DNA of 64,000 nt from positions 62,001 through 126,000 of the forward strand of contig VWPU01011587.1 of the NCBI GenBank assembly GCA_013398955.1, in the 5' to 3' direction. Each line of letters opens with the position of its first letter. The stretch's first letter is position 1. A program made the translations under genes and the position numbers. The notes under the pieces were generated by a model that searched no databases, was not told the DNA's origin, and saw nothing but the letters and a program-made list of their open reading frames with translations. Below are positions 48,127 to 61,212 of this stretch, piece after piece. Origin of the DNA: Callaeas wilsoni (taxonomy: Eukaryota > Chordata > Aves > Passeriformes > Callaeidae).

Positions 48127-51100
48127 TCACCACAAACCACACAGTATTTTGCCCTAGAACAGAAGGAATGCCATGAGTTTGCTTACATCTGACATCAGAC
48201 TTTGGCCAGGCACATGTTCTCTTCCTCTATTCCCCATTTTAAGCTTGCAAAGCTCCTCTTTGGAGGCAATTGTCCTGGTTGCTCATCCTAAATCAAGCTC
48301 TGCATCAGCCCATAGCGCAAGCTTCAAAGACATCTTCTAAATAAATTAGTCTCACAATAACTTTCTTTGCAACTCGTTAGCATTCCCATTTCAGGTAGAA
48401 GATAATATATGCAACACATTAACACTTTTTACAGAACCTTTATGTTTCTTTTTAAACTGAACAGGCCTGAGAATACGTCTAGTTTCTCCTCAACTCTTGC
48501 ACTCTAATAACTTACTTAGCACACTATTACCAAATTGTACATTACTTTTATATTACCTTTTCTTGCAATTTTGTTTTCAGAATTGCCATTCTGTCCTTTT
48601 CTCATTTCTCAGAAATGCTTTGCACTCTGCTAGGAATTTATTCAAATAAACATGAAAACTGATCTAAGCACCTGGATTTTTTTTTCTTTTCCCTTTAGCA
48701 AGTATTGGGGAAAGTGCATGAAACCAGTAAGGTTTACTCTCAGTGTTCCAAGTATTTTCGGTGATGACAGATTTTCCCACCACCTCACAGCCTCACAAAA
48801 CAAATAGCTTGTATGTTTCTTTGTCCTAATCTCTGTCCTGTCTTAATGGTCCACTGGTTCTGCTTGTTTACATCCCAAGTTTTACACCTTCTGTGGAGTT
48901 GTTTCGATAATATACAGAGGATATGGAAGATCTCATGAAGCTTATAGCAGCTTCTTCATATCTAATCTCTCTCAAAATAGCAGCAGCAGCACTATGCCTC
49001 TATTCTCCTCCATATCAGACCACTGTGAAGAAACCATGGGGGGAACAATTTATCCATACACAGATCTGAGAATGAGCTGTTGCCCTGAATATCATCTGGC
49101 TGATCATATACAGTGAGTATTTGGGAAACAACTCAGAGCCAAAGCAATAAAGTTAGGTCCTTATTCACTGCAATTGTATTCATGATTAACCAAAATATCA
49201 GTTCCAGTGCTCAAATCTGCCATTTTGTAAATACATGACACAGTGAATTGAGTCTGGAGCTCTTGGTTGACTTCTCCCATACACAGAGTATTTCTCTCCA
49301 CAGGGTGTAGTCCCAGTTTAAAGACTTGGAGTGGGACAAAATCCATTGTATACTCAAGGGCATTTCACCATTTAACTGAATTCCTGCATCTCATTTCTAG
49401 TCTCTGAAGTTCTCTATCTGTTGTTTCTACCTATTCAATGCCTTTGTTTGGAATCTGAAAGTTTTTTTGCCATGAGAAGCCTTTCCAGGGAATGAAGAGC
49501 CAAGCTGCACTGTGCTGGGTGACTTCCAGCTTGCAGTCGCTCTCGCCTCCTCTGTTGTGGCTCTTCTTGAACAGCCGGCAGCACTTTGCTGTACCCACTA
49601 GTGTGTGGGTACTGCTCACTTCTTCTCTGCAGACAGCCAAGTGCAGTTTTATTAGATTTTGGAGTAAGTCTTTCTCCAGAAGATTGGTTCAGTCTGCTTT
49701 CTCAATCCACGCTGGCCAGGCAGACTCATTGCCACAACTGTGATGTCAAATTTAAAGGAAAAAAAAAAAGGAAAATACTCAAAGTCAGATGTACTTTGTC
49801 TGAGGCCCCAGAACCATTTCCTGGCTTTTAATTATGGTCTAATGTAAATGCTATACATTACATTTTAGCTATAGCTCTGTGCCTGCCCTTAACCAAAGGC
49901 TAAGTTATGATTGCTCACATCTGCTTCTCCGAACCTGCCCCTCAACTACTGCATTTCCAGACGTGTGATGCTATAAATGCCAGGAGAGTTTGGAAAGGTG
50001 CCTCTCTCAGGATACACAGGGAGCATCTGGATGAAGATATCGGTTCAGTCCTCCCTAGAGGATAAGTGCTTCAGCTGCTTAGGTCTTTTGCAAAGGGCAG
50101 ACAGGATCTTGCCATAATCACGTCTGCAAGTAACACGTGAATTCTAAGGAAACTCCCAAATCAGGGGTAATTTAGGTGCCTTTAGCTTCATTTTGATATT
50201 CATAGAGTGTTTTCATGAATAGTATTTAAAACTAAACAAATATTTCCAATTTGTTTAACTCCACGGTTTTATTTTCATTCAATATGAGATGTTGAAAACC
50301 CAATATGAAGTTGGGGGTGATGTGTTTTCTCTTTATATTTTCCCTTTTCTCTCTCTATCATGAAATGCCTGTCATTTTCTAATTTCATCCTTTTTTTTCC
50401 CAGTTTCTCTGAACTTCTGAAAACTTTCTCAGGCTTAAGTATCAGTTTCAAGGGTGTTAAAATAGCAATTAATCACATTTTTAATTTTTCTCCTTCTTCC
50501 TCTGAGACTTTTTGAAAGTGGAAGAAATCTTGAAAAGTTGAGAAGTCAAAAAGAGAGTAAGAAAAGAAAAGTCCCTCTGAATCTAATTCACTTTATTGCA
50601 CTCAGTAAAAAAAGTGCATGCAGATGGGAGTGTAGGCTGAGATGAGGAGAAGTTAAAATAATATTGATTTTAAAAGATCTGGTGAAAAGTATCACCTGGA
50701 AATAACTTAAACAATAAAAAGGAATCAAAAGTTGTTTGAAAAGGTGTTTTCCTTTTTCAATAACCTTCCATTTCTCTAGAGGAACTATATCCCAGTAGAA
50801 GGCATAAGAAGAAAAAAATATATATATTCTGAAGTCATCTTTGAATTGTTCATTTTAATTAAGGTTTTGTAAGAAGAAGTTCCAAAGGGAACAAAAGAGT
50901 CACAAAAGCATCCATTGATGAAAAAAAAAAAAAAGTGTCTGTGTACAGTCACCAAACCTCTATTTTGGAGCTCTTGTATTTCATAAATCTCAAGTTTTGC
51001 TTGACTTCACATTCCACTTAAATGGTTAGATTTTAAAAGAGTGTCTACTTCTAAATGAATGATCTGGTATTCCAACCACCTGCTAAAGTAAATATCAAAG

Positions 51101-52264
51101 CAGTTTCCAGTTTACAAAAACACTCCAAATGAAAACTGTAGGTGTCTACAAATAGTGAAGTGAGACTAGTACTATATTTGCTTGTAGCAGAACAGGCAAA
51201 AAGCCCGAATACAAATCTAGGGCATGAGGATAAGTAGCTGAAGCAGACTGGCTTTTGTACTAGAAGGGAGGTACATCTTGCACAGGGTGCAAGTCCAGTA
51301 ACCCCTGTGCCAAGACAGGAAACGATGTTATATAAACAACATTATAGATCCTACTGCAATATTAGAATATTAGTTTAGTACAACTGACAGAGGCTCAAGA
51401 AGGAAATTAATTGAATTTTGTTGATTTAAATCAATTTAGAGGAAAAAAAAACATTACAACCTCATGAGTAAAGGTTATTCCAATTACAAATCCTAGCGTT
51501 TCATCTTTTTAGGAAGGGATTACATAAATCAAGAAGTATTATAGAAAAAAATACAGTGGTGGGAGCACAACAAGTTAAACTGAAATCTCATTAATGAGGA
51601 AGATAAGCAGACTGCATGATAAGTTGTTGCCCCAATATACGAGAAAATAAGAAAGAAGCAAAGCAAATAAAGCCAGGACGAGCTCTGTGTGTACTTTATT
51701 TTAAATACTTACAAGCTAAGAACATCCTGTATGCTTTAAAAGTATTCTGTAACCTGTGAAACACACTCACCCATATAATTTATCTGAAGGAGATCTATTC
51801 ATGTATTCATTGCTCTTTGCCATAGCCACAGAGCTAGACGAAAGCCTTTCTTTTTGGCACCCTTTATATATAGATGGCATATGGTGGCAGCATCTTGCAT
51901 TACTTATTTGTAATTCTGGGTACATAGAATTACACGGTCTAAACTCATGCCAGCAAAACTTCTACTGAACACTGTTGCCCTCATGAAAGCCTTGTGTGAC
52001 TGCTCACCAGGACAGAAGTGCCCTCCAGGCTCAGCGAAACTCTTACAGTTAACTTCAGGGGATGACAATGCCCAACAAAAATGATGTCATATTCACACCA
52101 CTATCAGCCAAGTGCAAATAGAACCAGCATAACCTCAGCTGATAAACTAGTGATTCTCATTTGCCCATAAACCTCTCTCTCCTTCCCTCCCACTGTTTCC
52201 ATATAGAAATATCTCCATAATTTATCTAAATCAAATTAAGTAAACCAGTAAATTAATTGATTTA
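48127..52264. other. Unique AT-rich non-coding DNA
   Basis: No gene, RNA gene or clear transposon is seen. Open frames stay below about 85 codons. A/T runs are frequent, including a short alternating tract (aaaaaatatatatatt) near 50.81 kb and a poly-A run near 50.92 kb. The region around 50.2-50.9 kb is strongly AT-rich. Confidence 0.55.
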
Positions 52265-52465
52265 TGTATTTTAAGAGCAGAAGGAACCTCTGGGATCATG
52301 TATTCTGGTCTTCATGATGATGATGCGGAATATAACCTAGTTGTTGCTGGGTCACCATTATCAATGTCATGCAGTGATGCCAGCACAAGTCTTCTAGAGG
52401 GACACACAGGCTTGATCAGAGACTTCAGGCCATGGCACTCCAGAGCAGCTAAGGACACCATGTAC
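52265..52465 (-). mobile_element. Ancient CR1-type LINE 3' fragment
   Basis: The plus strand starts with taagagcagaaggaacctct and gggatcatgtattctgg, which parallels the antisense 3' end of old amniote CR1 families (aaggccagaagggaccatca, then gatcatctagtctgacctcc). Further on, agagacttcaggccatggc followed by actccagagcagc parallels the downstream part of the same families. Divergence is high and the terminal octamer is lost. It is minus-strand and dead. The call comes from remembered family layout. Confidence 0.45.
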
Positions 52466-53339
52466 CACTGTTTGCTCACAACATGTTAAAAAGAAGCATC
52501 ATATTTTCACTTGGAGTTTGCGCTGATTCGGCTCAAGGCACTTGTGAAATCTTCCACTGGCAAACTGAAAGGGATACCAAAACCCTTTCTGCCAGTGTAC
52601 ATCATTTCAGACTATGATGAGGTGGCCTAAATGAAAACAAGCAAAGAGCTGTGTATTTCCTGAAGACAAAAATTAACAGCCCTAAATTAGAGAGATGAAT
52701 TAGTACAATCATTGTAATAGCTTGCATGAAGCCAAACTAACATTGGCTGCTATGTTTTGAGGGGAAAAATCATTCCTTCTTCTGTTTTGTACACACCACT
52801 ATTCGTTGAATATTAATATATTTAGATGTTAAATTCCTATTCCCTTCACAAGGCATTACATAGTAATATATATGCAAAATATTAAAACAGAAATAGATTT
52901 TCCTGCACATCAGCATTTCAAACGCTCATTAACGCCAGGACAAACAAAACACCGTGTTCCAGTCCTCTCTCCATCATCTGTTATTTGGAAACACTAGGTA
53001 TAATGAGGCAGAACCTTAATATTTGTCAGTGAAAAAAAAAGTTGTTCTTCGTCTTTCGTTTCCAACAAACATGATACAATGCCCTTACAGAGGTTAGAAA
53101 CCAGAAAGCCCCAGGCTTGGATAATGGAGACATAGATCCACAACACAGATGCCCCCAAGAAGGCACTTTTTTCCCATGTACTCAGCAGCACTTTATGGTG
53201 CTTCTGCCTCTGCTCTTGGTCCATCTCCTTACTGATTGTCCTTTGTTTGAAACCAGGAGACTAGGGAGTGTGTTTTTCATTAAGACTAGCCTGAACATAT
53301 TTGTGTGGATGCTCCAGTGCCAGAAAAAAACGTAATTTA

Positions 53340-53640
53340 TTGTACAAGTCTTTTTCAATGCTACACGGTGAGCATTATGCACTGTGAGCAGCGCTGAGGC
53401 CAGTTGAGATCACCAGTCAGTGGCCATATTTATTCAGAGTGCAGCTTTGTGACATATGATGTTATTAGTGTTATTAGATGTACCTGGGGAGCACGCAACA
53501 GAGGAAACAAGATGCGTTTCAAGGAGTAGAATGCTCCTCAGCAGCGCGGACACTTTGTTTTCACACCTGTTCAGACAGCTTCTACTGTGACTGTGTAATG
53601 ACAGGTGGGAAAAAATCTGAAAAGCAATAACACAATGTAT
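53340..53640. other. Candidate conserved non-coding element
   Basis: This is unique sequence of balanced composition with no repeat similarity. It includes gtcagtggccatatttattc, then gtgacatatgatgttattag, then ttttcacacctgttcagaca, and tgtaatgacaggtgggaa. It has E-box-like cacctg and caggtg cores and MEIS-type tgacag. The resemblance to conserved enhancers is subjective and conservation was not tested. Confidence 0.2.
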
Positions 53641-55912
53641 GCTGACATTATTTCAGGTTACTCTTTGTGAGGAAGTTTCTGATGGGACAAGATGGAATTG
53701 GATGATAAAATATTCTGGAAACCCTGATTCTAACCTAAACTATATATTTTGTGAGACCAGGCATGTTGCCAAATCATCAATTCACTGCTTTCCTCATCTT
53801 TTCCAAAGTAATTCTCAGAAGAGTTCTGTTATGACAAAGTACTCTGTTGGAAAGGTGTGACATTTTCCATTTATTTTGTGTTAGAGTAAACTACATAAAG
53901 GAAAAAAAAAAGAATATAAGGCATCACCCAAAAAAAAGGAGGCATTGTTTTTCTTAACAAAAAAATGAACAATGCTGAAAGAGAAGTTTCCAACTACAAC
54001 AGCAACCCACTAAAGAGAACTGTTTGCAAAATAATATTGCAAATCATGGCAAATTAGTTTTAAAATATTTAATTAAATCACCTTTTCTTGCTTTTCAGAG
54101 GTATATAGATTATTTTATGTGAGGGGCTTTTTTTAAAATTGCTTTCTTGTGTTGTAACAGTGACATTTTTAGTACTACCTCTTGATATCAGAAAAAAAAT
54201 CAGAACAGAATAACTAGCATTATAAAAATTTAAGGTACGTAATAAAAGTACTGAACAGTTTTATATTCTTTCTTGTCTTTCTCCACCAAGGTCTTGAGTA
54301 GCTTTCAAATCTTTTTGTAGTTTCCCTGTTTTTCCCCTTGTTATCTATTTGAGAGATGGAATCTGCTCTGAAATCTAAATGCCACCAGAAAGCTTTAGCA
54401 ACATATTACCAATTTTCTAAATGTATATGTGCCAGTGAGGTATTTCACCATACAAGATGCCAGACAGATGTGTATAAAACTGAAATTTGAGGGTATGTAG
54501 CTATTGCTCTGATTTGTAATCTCTTTTCCATGCTTCAATCCTGTAAATCTGCTAAACAAAATAGGTATACCTGTTAAAGAACGTAGAAGTCACCAGAAAA
54601 AATCACCTCCTTCTTCTCAGACGTTTGCCATTCTACAAGAGCCATCATCAGATGCCATTTAACTCAGGAGAGAATAACTTTTAGCTTGCAGGAATGACAA
54701 TATAATAATATAGACATAACAACAACCCGTTTCTCATAAGCACCATACAAACGGACAGTCCTTTATTGACTAGTGTGCAGCTCCAGCAGCACCCAAAGAT
54801 GACTCTCCTACGGGTCAGAGAAGTGCCATGAGTGTAAGGGACAGCTGTCAAGATGGAAGGTAAAAAACAAGTCCCCTGGACTCCCCATGCATCCATGTCA
54901 TCCGTAGTGAGACTCTAGGAAAGCTCCAGACCCCAAAGGTACTTTGCAGCTCAAACCCAGCTTAGCAGCACTCACTGAAACAACTTTTCTTGCTGCTTTT
55001 CACCCAAAATGAACCCACTGAATTCCACACTGCCATCATCAGCCTCCATGGGGTTTTATTCCTCATTTATCAGTGGCATCGGTCTTCCTTTCAATCCTGT
55101 GAAAAATTAAGGTGAGCCTCAAAGCAATGCACACTCCACTCAGCCAAGGGAGGCAGCCACTGTCACCACCACTTTTGGGGATGGCAGCGTGGGAAGTTGG
55201 TATCGTTTGTAGTCACCAGCAATTAATAGAGAATCACAACTTTTAGGCCACATGCCATCAAAAAGCAAATTAAACACCAGTCCCTTCATATTCTAAAAAT
55301 TTTCAAATATTTGTTGAAATAAGAAGTCTACTTTTCTCAAGGCACCATCTTTCCTCTGGTATAGTTTATTTTCTGTCACATAAGGAACAGTGAGCTTGGT
55401 GTGTGGCTGACACTTCTACTGCCTGCCTTGACCATGGCAGCAGAGATTTATCATCACGTCTCCTGGTGGCCGGAAAATGCTTAAACCTGATTGATGCTTT
55501 AAAATGTGTGGAAACATACTTATTAGTACTAACCTTTCCCCAGGAAACCACTCAGCAAGGGCAGTACCACACTGCAGTTGATTTCTACAATGGTCTCCTC
55601 GGGTTAGGAATGATTAAGGGAGTCCTTGTCCTCGTTAAGTCCTATTGCCAGGGAATAAATGAGGAGGGAGGAAGGTGGCTCATTGATGTTGCCAATAACA
55701 AACATGAGCCAGGAAAGTGAGGGTACAGGAGGTCTTTACAGTCACCTGCACAGCTAACTCAGCTCACTCACCAAAGAATATTTATTGTCTAAGTAGCTCC
55801 CAGATCATTTTCTGTCCTGGATAGGAGCTACAGGCAGAAGGCAGGGCAGCGCTAGCCGGCTGTGTGCATGCAAGTTCTGGAGATGTTCTCAGATGTGGAA
55901 GTCATCCCTGTG

Positions 55913-55944
55913 GCAGTGCTCCTTGGGCAGTGCTCCTTGGGCAG
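55913..55944. repeat. Exact 14-bp tandem duplication
   Basis: The unit gcagtgctccttgg occurs twice in tandem (55913-55926 and 55927-55940), followed by the first four bases of a third copy. It is a small slippage-type duplication in non-coding sequence. An open frame crosses it but is not supported as a gene. Confidence 0.95.
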
Positions 55945-57383
55945 CTTTCATTAGAAAGGACTCATTTGCACGGTAAGGACCCTACTCACAGGAGTCACAA
56001 CAACCAGAAGCAGACTGCGGGCAGTTCAGGAAAAAAAATGCCAACATCCTATCAGCAGAACAAGGCCCCTGAAATTTTCGCAGTGAATTAGTACAAATTC
56101 TAGGTGGCAATAAGTCTGCACTGTCAAATAGTAAGGAAAAATATCCTAGTTAACTTGTTTTCCTTAACTCTGAAAGAGGCATTATGATATGCAAAGATTT
56201 TAACTTGTGCTTGTGCAAAAAATGGGTCTATAATGACACATCTTATTTCTCTGGAAACTTCTAGTATAATTTCCTGCTCTTTTTATCCATATGTTCCTCC
56301 ACAGACTGGTGGGGCCTAATATGAACAACAATCAGACCCTTGGCTGCCCTTTTACTGTTCAGCACCCTCAACATCCCTCTTCATAATCGGGTGAAACATA
56401 CCACTTATCAAAGTCCTGGGGCACAGCACTTAGTCATTCAATGACTTTAATAATGACACAGTTTTAGGTCAGAGACCTGATACAGCTTTAAATCTGAAAA
56501 CCAAAAACCTCTTTTAATAGAGTAAGGCCTCTTATTCCAGCCATTTAAGGCTACATCCACAAAGACTTACATCCTATAATTAGAATTTGTTCTCTAGGAA
56601 CTGCAAACATAACAGATGGTCAAACAAAGGGCAAATCTTTGGTCTGCTTGGGATAATGCTGAACATGAGCTTGTTTATGTCAGGTTGCAGAATGAATGGA
56701 ATACAGTATGACAAAACAACTATGCTTTTCTCATTTGGCAAGAACCAGGCAATGAAGTTACTGCAGAGTTTGCAATGGTGGAGTTGGCAGTCTAGTTCAT
56801 TTTAGTAAATTGTATTGCATTAGACATTTAATTTGTTAAGAACAAGTCAGGATTCCTTCAAGTGAGCAAATTCATGTCCCTTTAATGACCAAGAATAGGC
56901 AGTAGAAAGCACTACGTACTTATACACATATACAAGTGCACAACCATGTATACATTTATACTTCATAGAAACAGCAGTCCGTAATAGTTGAGAGCCACCT
57001 TTGTGTATAGAAGCTGTTCTTCCACTCCTCCTTCTTGCTCATCATTCCAACATTCTGTCAAATCCTACTTCTATACCGCTTATTTAAGTGTGTGAGCTGT
57101 GCTTTGTATACAAATGTATTTAAATGCCTCAATCCTTAGGATTCCATCTTTCTGTCAGTTGCTGTTTCCACTGCTAAATACACAGAAATTCATGTTGTTC
57201 AAGGCTATTGTTCTCTCAGCATCATTAATATCAGATATTCACAGCTTCTGGCTCTTACTAGTACTTCTTAATACACGACCTATCAAATGCATGTAATCAG
57301 ACTGATACCATGCACTTCATGTCCAAATTTAACCCTGCACATGTATCAAATCAATCATTTGTTGACGAAGACCATGTCACTCA

Positions 57384-57440
57384 TCACATAAACTATTGAG
57401 GTTGGAAGAAGCCATGAAATGGATGTAACAGGGACTCCCT
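57384..57440 (-). repeat. Possible CR1 3'-end scrap
   Basis: The phrase ctattgaggttggaagaagc followed by catgaaatgg resembles the antisense CR1 tail (tcactgaggttggaagagacc), then similarity is lost. About 20 bases match well, too few to be certain. Treat as a weak call. Confidence 0.22.
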
Positions 57441-58157
57441 CTGCCACAGGGAGTGGCAACAATGCACTAAATAGTTTAGTTAAGGTGGTAGAAACCCAGA
57501 TCTCCCTACTCACCTACGTGAAGCAATGAGAAATTCTCCAGTAAGGCAGAAGAAAGGAAAGGTGTTAGATCTAAAGCAAAGGTGTTCTCTTTGGTATGGA
57601 TAGGAGAAAGAATGGGAAATGGAGACAGGGCAACTACAATTTTCTGAAAATTCCCATAAACTTTGTTTAAAAACTCAGCTGGTTTTGATACTTTTTCCCC
57701 TGGTATCCTGTTTAGATATTAGGAGCTGAGACAAATCTTGACAGCAACACTGAAACTACTTGCTTTAATTTCTCAACGAAGAATTTGTGACAGTGAATTT
57801 TAGAAACAATTCCAAAAAAAAGAGGGGATACAGTAATACAATGCATTTTAAAAGCCTCATGTCATGTTGCATTTAGTCTTGAAACATGACAGATGAATTT
57901 CTGACAGCAGAAGATGATATGTACGCATTCATGTATTTCCTAAGGAAAATAAGTACAAAATAAAAATCCCTCAAAGGGAGAAAAGCCTGGTAAAAAACTT
58001 CAGCATCAAGAGAGAGGAAGGTATTCTGGGAGATAATTTTGTGACAGCAAACCAAAAAATGCCATCGATGAGACTAAGTGACTTCTCTCAATCATGAAAA
58101 ATAAAATCTGGTTTAATAAAAAACAGGGCACAGAGGAATCATCTTAGAGATTTGTCT

Positions 58158-58173
58158 GTTTGTTTGTTTGTTT
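58158..58173. repeat. (GTTT)4 microsatellite
   Basis: Four perfect GTTT units lie in a slightly longer T/G-rich stretch. It is short and ordinary. Confidence 0.85.
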
Positions 58174-58859
58174 ATTAGGCAATCACTTTTAAATTAGCTT
58201 TGAAATTCCTGATCCTCTAATGCTTCTTGAGACTGCCTGCTTTCTTTGCTTATTGTTATATATGTGGTAACAACAAAGGCTGAGAGATCTGGGCTTTAGC
58301 ACACTAATCTTAGACTGGAGATGCAAGATTCCTGCCCATATAGACTGAAGGGCATCCCACCGACCTCTCCAGGATCCATTGCCTTTGCCCAGCAGCTGGC
58401 TGTGCATGAGACACATGCTGCTGGCAAGCCACCAGACAAGGGCACGTGAAGGTCTCCTTCGAGGGACATCACAGTCAGACCACAGACAGCCCTGACCACG
58501 CGCCTGGCCAGCACAGCACACAACTCCTTTCCTGGGAGGCAAGAGGAGGGAGTCATTCAGGGGGACACTGTGCTCCTCATGAGAGATTTGAGAGGTCATG
58601 AGAGCCTGCATCTGTGCCAGAAGGGCTTGGTAGGGCGTCGTGGATGCTGGTGGCTGGTGCAGATCCTCACACCTAGATGGAAAGCTCTGTAATCCCCCAG
58701 AGCCCCAGCTGGATGGCACGGCAGGAGCAGAACTAATTACTGTTCAGGGAGGAACATGAGGGAAATGTCTACATAACATAGTGCTTAACCTTCTTTTCTT
58801 AATAGAGGGGCTGTTAAAAAAGCTGCTTTTTACCTCACTGAGAGTTCCAACTTAACATC

Positions 58860-59270
58860 TGAGTTTCAGCTCAGTTTTCCATTCAATTAGGGCTATTAAA
58901 GTCATCTTGACATTTGAGAAGTTAAAATGATTTACAGAATACATAAGCTTGAGCTCAGTAGATAAAAGAAGCTGTTTTCTCATTGTGAGCCTTATGGATT
59001 TGATACTAAAAAAAGGCAGCATGTCCTACTCAAATACTCCCCGTTACAATGCCAGATGGGAATCTGGCACTAGAAGCTGGAGCTGGCAATAGGCAGGAGT
59101 CCTGATTTGTGATGTGAAAGGCTAAATAATGCTCAGAAATAGCTGTCAATCATTGATAGAGATGGAGCCATTTTGGTAAAATGAAGTCTAAGTAGCCCAT
59201 CTGAATAATTTATTGTTGCAGCACAATCTGCAGATTTCAGCTGTGATTACGATATAAGACTCTATTAAAG
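58860..59270. other. Candidate conserved non-coding element with a PBX-MEIS decamer
   Basis: This is unique AT-rich sequence with no repeat similarity. Motifs include gctattaaagtcatcttgac, ctaaataatgctcag, aataatttattgttgc and gctgtgattacgatat. The exact PBX-MEIS/PREP composite site ctgtcaatca lies at 59143-59152 and is followed by ttgatag. The texture matches developmental conserved elements better than other parts of the window. Conservation itself is untested. Confidence 0.3.
59143..59152 (-). promoter_or_regulatory. PBX-MEIS/PREP composite site
   Basis: The minus strand reads TGATTGACAG, the known decamer bound by PBX together with MEIS or PREP homeodomain proteins. An exact 10-mer is expected about 0.12 times on both strands of 64 kb with equal base use, so a chance hit is possible but not the default. 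It lies inside the candidate conserved element. Confidence 0.4.
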
Positions 59271-60991
59271 ACTAAAAAGTACAGAGAATAAAGCTCAGAA
59301 TAAATCAGAATTGTAAAGCCACTGTCAGCAAGAGGAGAGTAAATGTTCTCAGCTCTATGCACTGAAGGCGTCGTGTCAGGAGTTTCTGAGAATTTAGTCC
59401 ATGAGTTCAGATGACAAGTTAGAAATCTAACGAGCATTCTGGGGTTTTTTCCAGAAAGATGTTGAAGTTCTTCTTGAAGTTAATGCAAATTGTGAGCATC
59501 AACGTTTCTGATAATTCAAGAACTTATTAATACAGATTTCAATTTGGATTCCATAAAATTCAGTGCTTGGACATTGCCACAAGAAAACTGGGTATTTCTG
59601 AGGAAAGTTCTGTCTTTGTAGATTATTAGGTTTTTGACGGAGAAACTAACATAGTAAGCTCTACTCTTCACTTCTGCCTCTAAACTCTATTATTAGTATT
59701 AAATTGTTAGATAGATAAATAAATAAAATACTGAAAACACTTTATAAATGGACTTTAAGTCAGATAGTTGGACTTAACCCCTTTTCCTACAACAAGAGAC
59801 TGCTGCATTTTCACCTCAGTAACCACTCTATGGGACGAACCCTAACTTACCCTGAAATGCTTTTTTATGACTTGGACAGCTGTATATGACACATTGTTTT
59901 TATTCTTAGAGTTTTGAAGGCACGAGTGCTTTCAAGTCCACCCCCAAAACAGCTCTGGAGACAGCAGCTGTCTCCTTCCTCTCACACAATGTGGTCTCAG
60001 TCAATGACAGTGGCTTCTGGGCAGTTTATGATGAGCATAAATAAAGAAACCAGAGCTTTCTGCACAGGCTCTGAGAAGCACGAGAATGAAGGAAAAATGA
60101 GAAACGCAGCGGTCCAGATTAAAACCTGATGGATAGAAAGGTAGCAGTAACGTTTGCACAGATGTCTCCCAGTGGAACCTGTCTTCAGTCTCTCCCTATT
60201 AAGGCTGTGATGAATGACATGGAAGAAACAAAGACTGTGCTTTCAATTCAGCAAGGAGAGGATGTAAACTTACTTTAAAATTAAAGCAAAACTTTAAAAT
60301 GTGCTTTCCTCAGCAAAAATTGATAACTAGATTAAACCCCCCACTGAGAACAGGTCTAAGCAGAGGGAAGGGAGCTGTAAACAAAAGATTTCTTGCAATT
60401 ATGTTTGTGTCTTCTGGCCATTGTTGGATCCCAGAAGACTTCTAAGAAAGAGAAGAGAAAGAAACAGATCCTGATACAGATGAAGGCAGCTGAAAGGTAT
60501 TGCAGGCAAATTTGGACGCCTAAGTTCAAACTGCCTCACTGAGTTTCTTCACCAGCCATATTCCCTAAACATATGAAAATATTGGCAAAATGAAAAGAAC
60601 AACAACAAAATTTAAGAATGCTATGCTGTAGAAACACACATGTAAAAATAGTGCATACAGGTAAACAGCTGAATTTCAGAGTAACCCCCTACATTTTTGG
60701 AAGTGTTCTTTTCTACCTTGTATACTTTCAGACTTTTTAAAAAAGGTCAGCCCTAATGCTGGTTGTCCCATTCCCTCCACCCTCCATTCCAGGGGGACAT
60801 ACTGGAGCTGTCTGTGCTGGCATCTATGGCAGAAACAGTAGTTTTGTGTTTTCCAGATTTTAAGGACAATAATGTGTTGCTGGATTAGACAACAGATAGT
60901 CCCACCCAATACTGATCTCAGTGGTGACAGTGAAAGAAGTTATTTATGGGAGTGCATGGGCCTCAACACTTTCTCATACTTTACTTTTACT

Positions 60992-61212
60992 AGATTACTG
61001 CATATTCCTGCCAGTTTCTGTTTATATACATGTTGGACATAGATGTGTTTAATCCCTTTTTCAACCTGCTGACATCCTCATTCATGTCTATTAGTGCCAA
61101 GCTCCAGAAGCTCACCACCTGTTTTCACAGCAGCCTTTCCTGCATCTGTTTTAAACCATTATGCTTGTTTCAATCAGTGCCCCTTTTCAGGATATTTGAT
61201 GACTACTGATAC
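60992..61212 (-). mobile_element. Ancient CR1-type LINE fragment
   Basis: The plus strand follows the antisense layout of old amniote CR1-like elements: gtgtttaatccctttttcaa, then cctgctgacatcctc, then ccaagctccagaagctcacc, then gcagcctttcctgcatctgt, then tttaaaccattatgcttgtt, then tcagtgccccttttcagg. The order and spacing agree with the segment just upstream of the family's 3' end. It is highly diverged, truncated and non-coding. It is likely of the same age class as the fragments at 31.5 and 52.3 kb. Confidence 0.5.

Larger units (their letters stand above)
52466..58157. other. Mostly unique non-coding DNA
   Basis: No gene is supported. It contains a 14-bp tandem duplication at 55913-55944, a candidate conserved segment at 53.34-53.64 kb, and a weak CR1-like scrap near 57.38 kb. 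Open frames reach about 105 codons (55403-55720) and are unrecognised. AT-rich stretches occur at 54.0-54.3 kb and 52.8 kb. Confidence 0.5.
58174..60990. other. Non-coding DNA with the window's longest open frame
   Basis: The minus-strand frame at 58189-58719 has 176 codons, the longest here. It covers a GC-richer patch (58.3-58.7 kb) and ends in AT-rich sequence. Its product is Ser-, Leu- and Cys-rich, has no recognisable domain, and an 86-codon frame overlaps it on the same strand. I do not call it a gene. The rest of the interval holds a candidate conserved element (58.86-59.27 kb) and otherwise nothing identifiable. Confidence 0.5.

Noticed and set aside
58189..58719. The longest open frame (176 codons, minus strand) as a gene or exon
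   Set aside because: It covers a GC-richer patch where stops are rare and shows no recognisable domain. No promoter or splice context is visible, and a second frame overlaps it. A length of 176 codons is not remarkable in 64 kb. A protein or RNA-seq match would change this.
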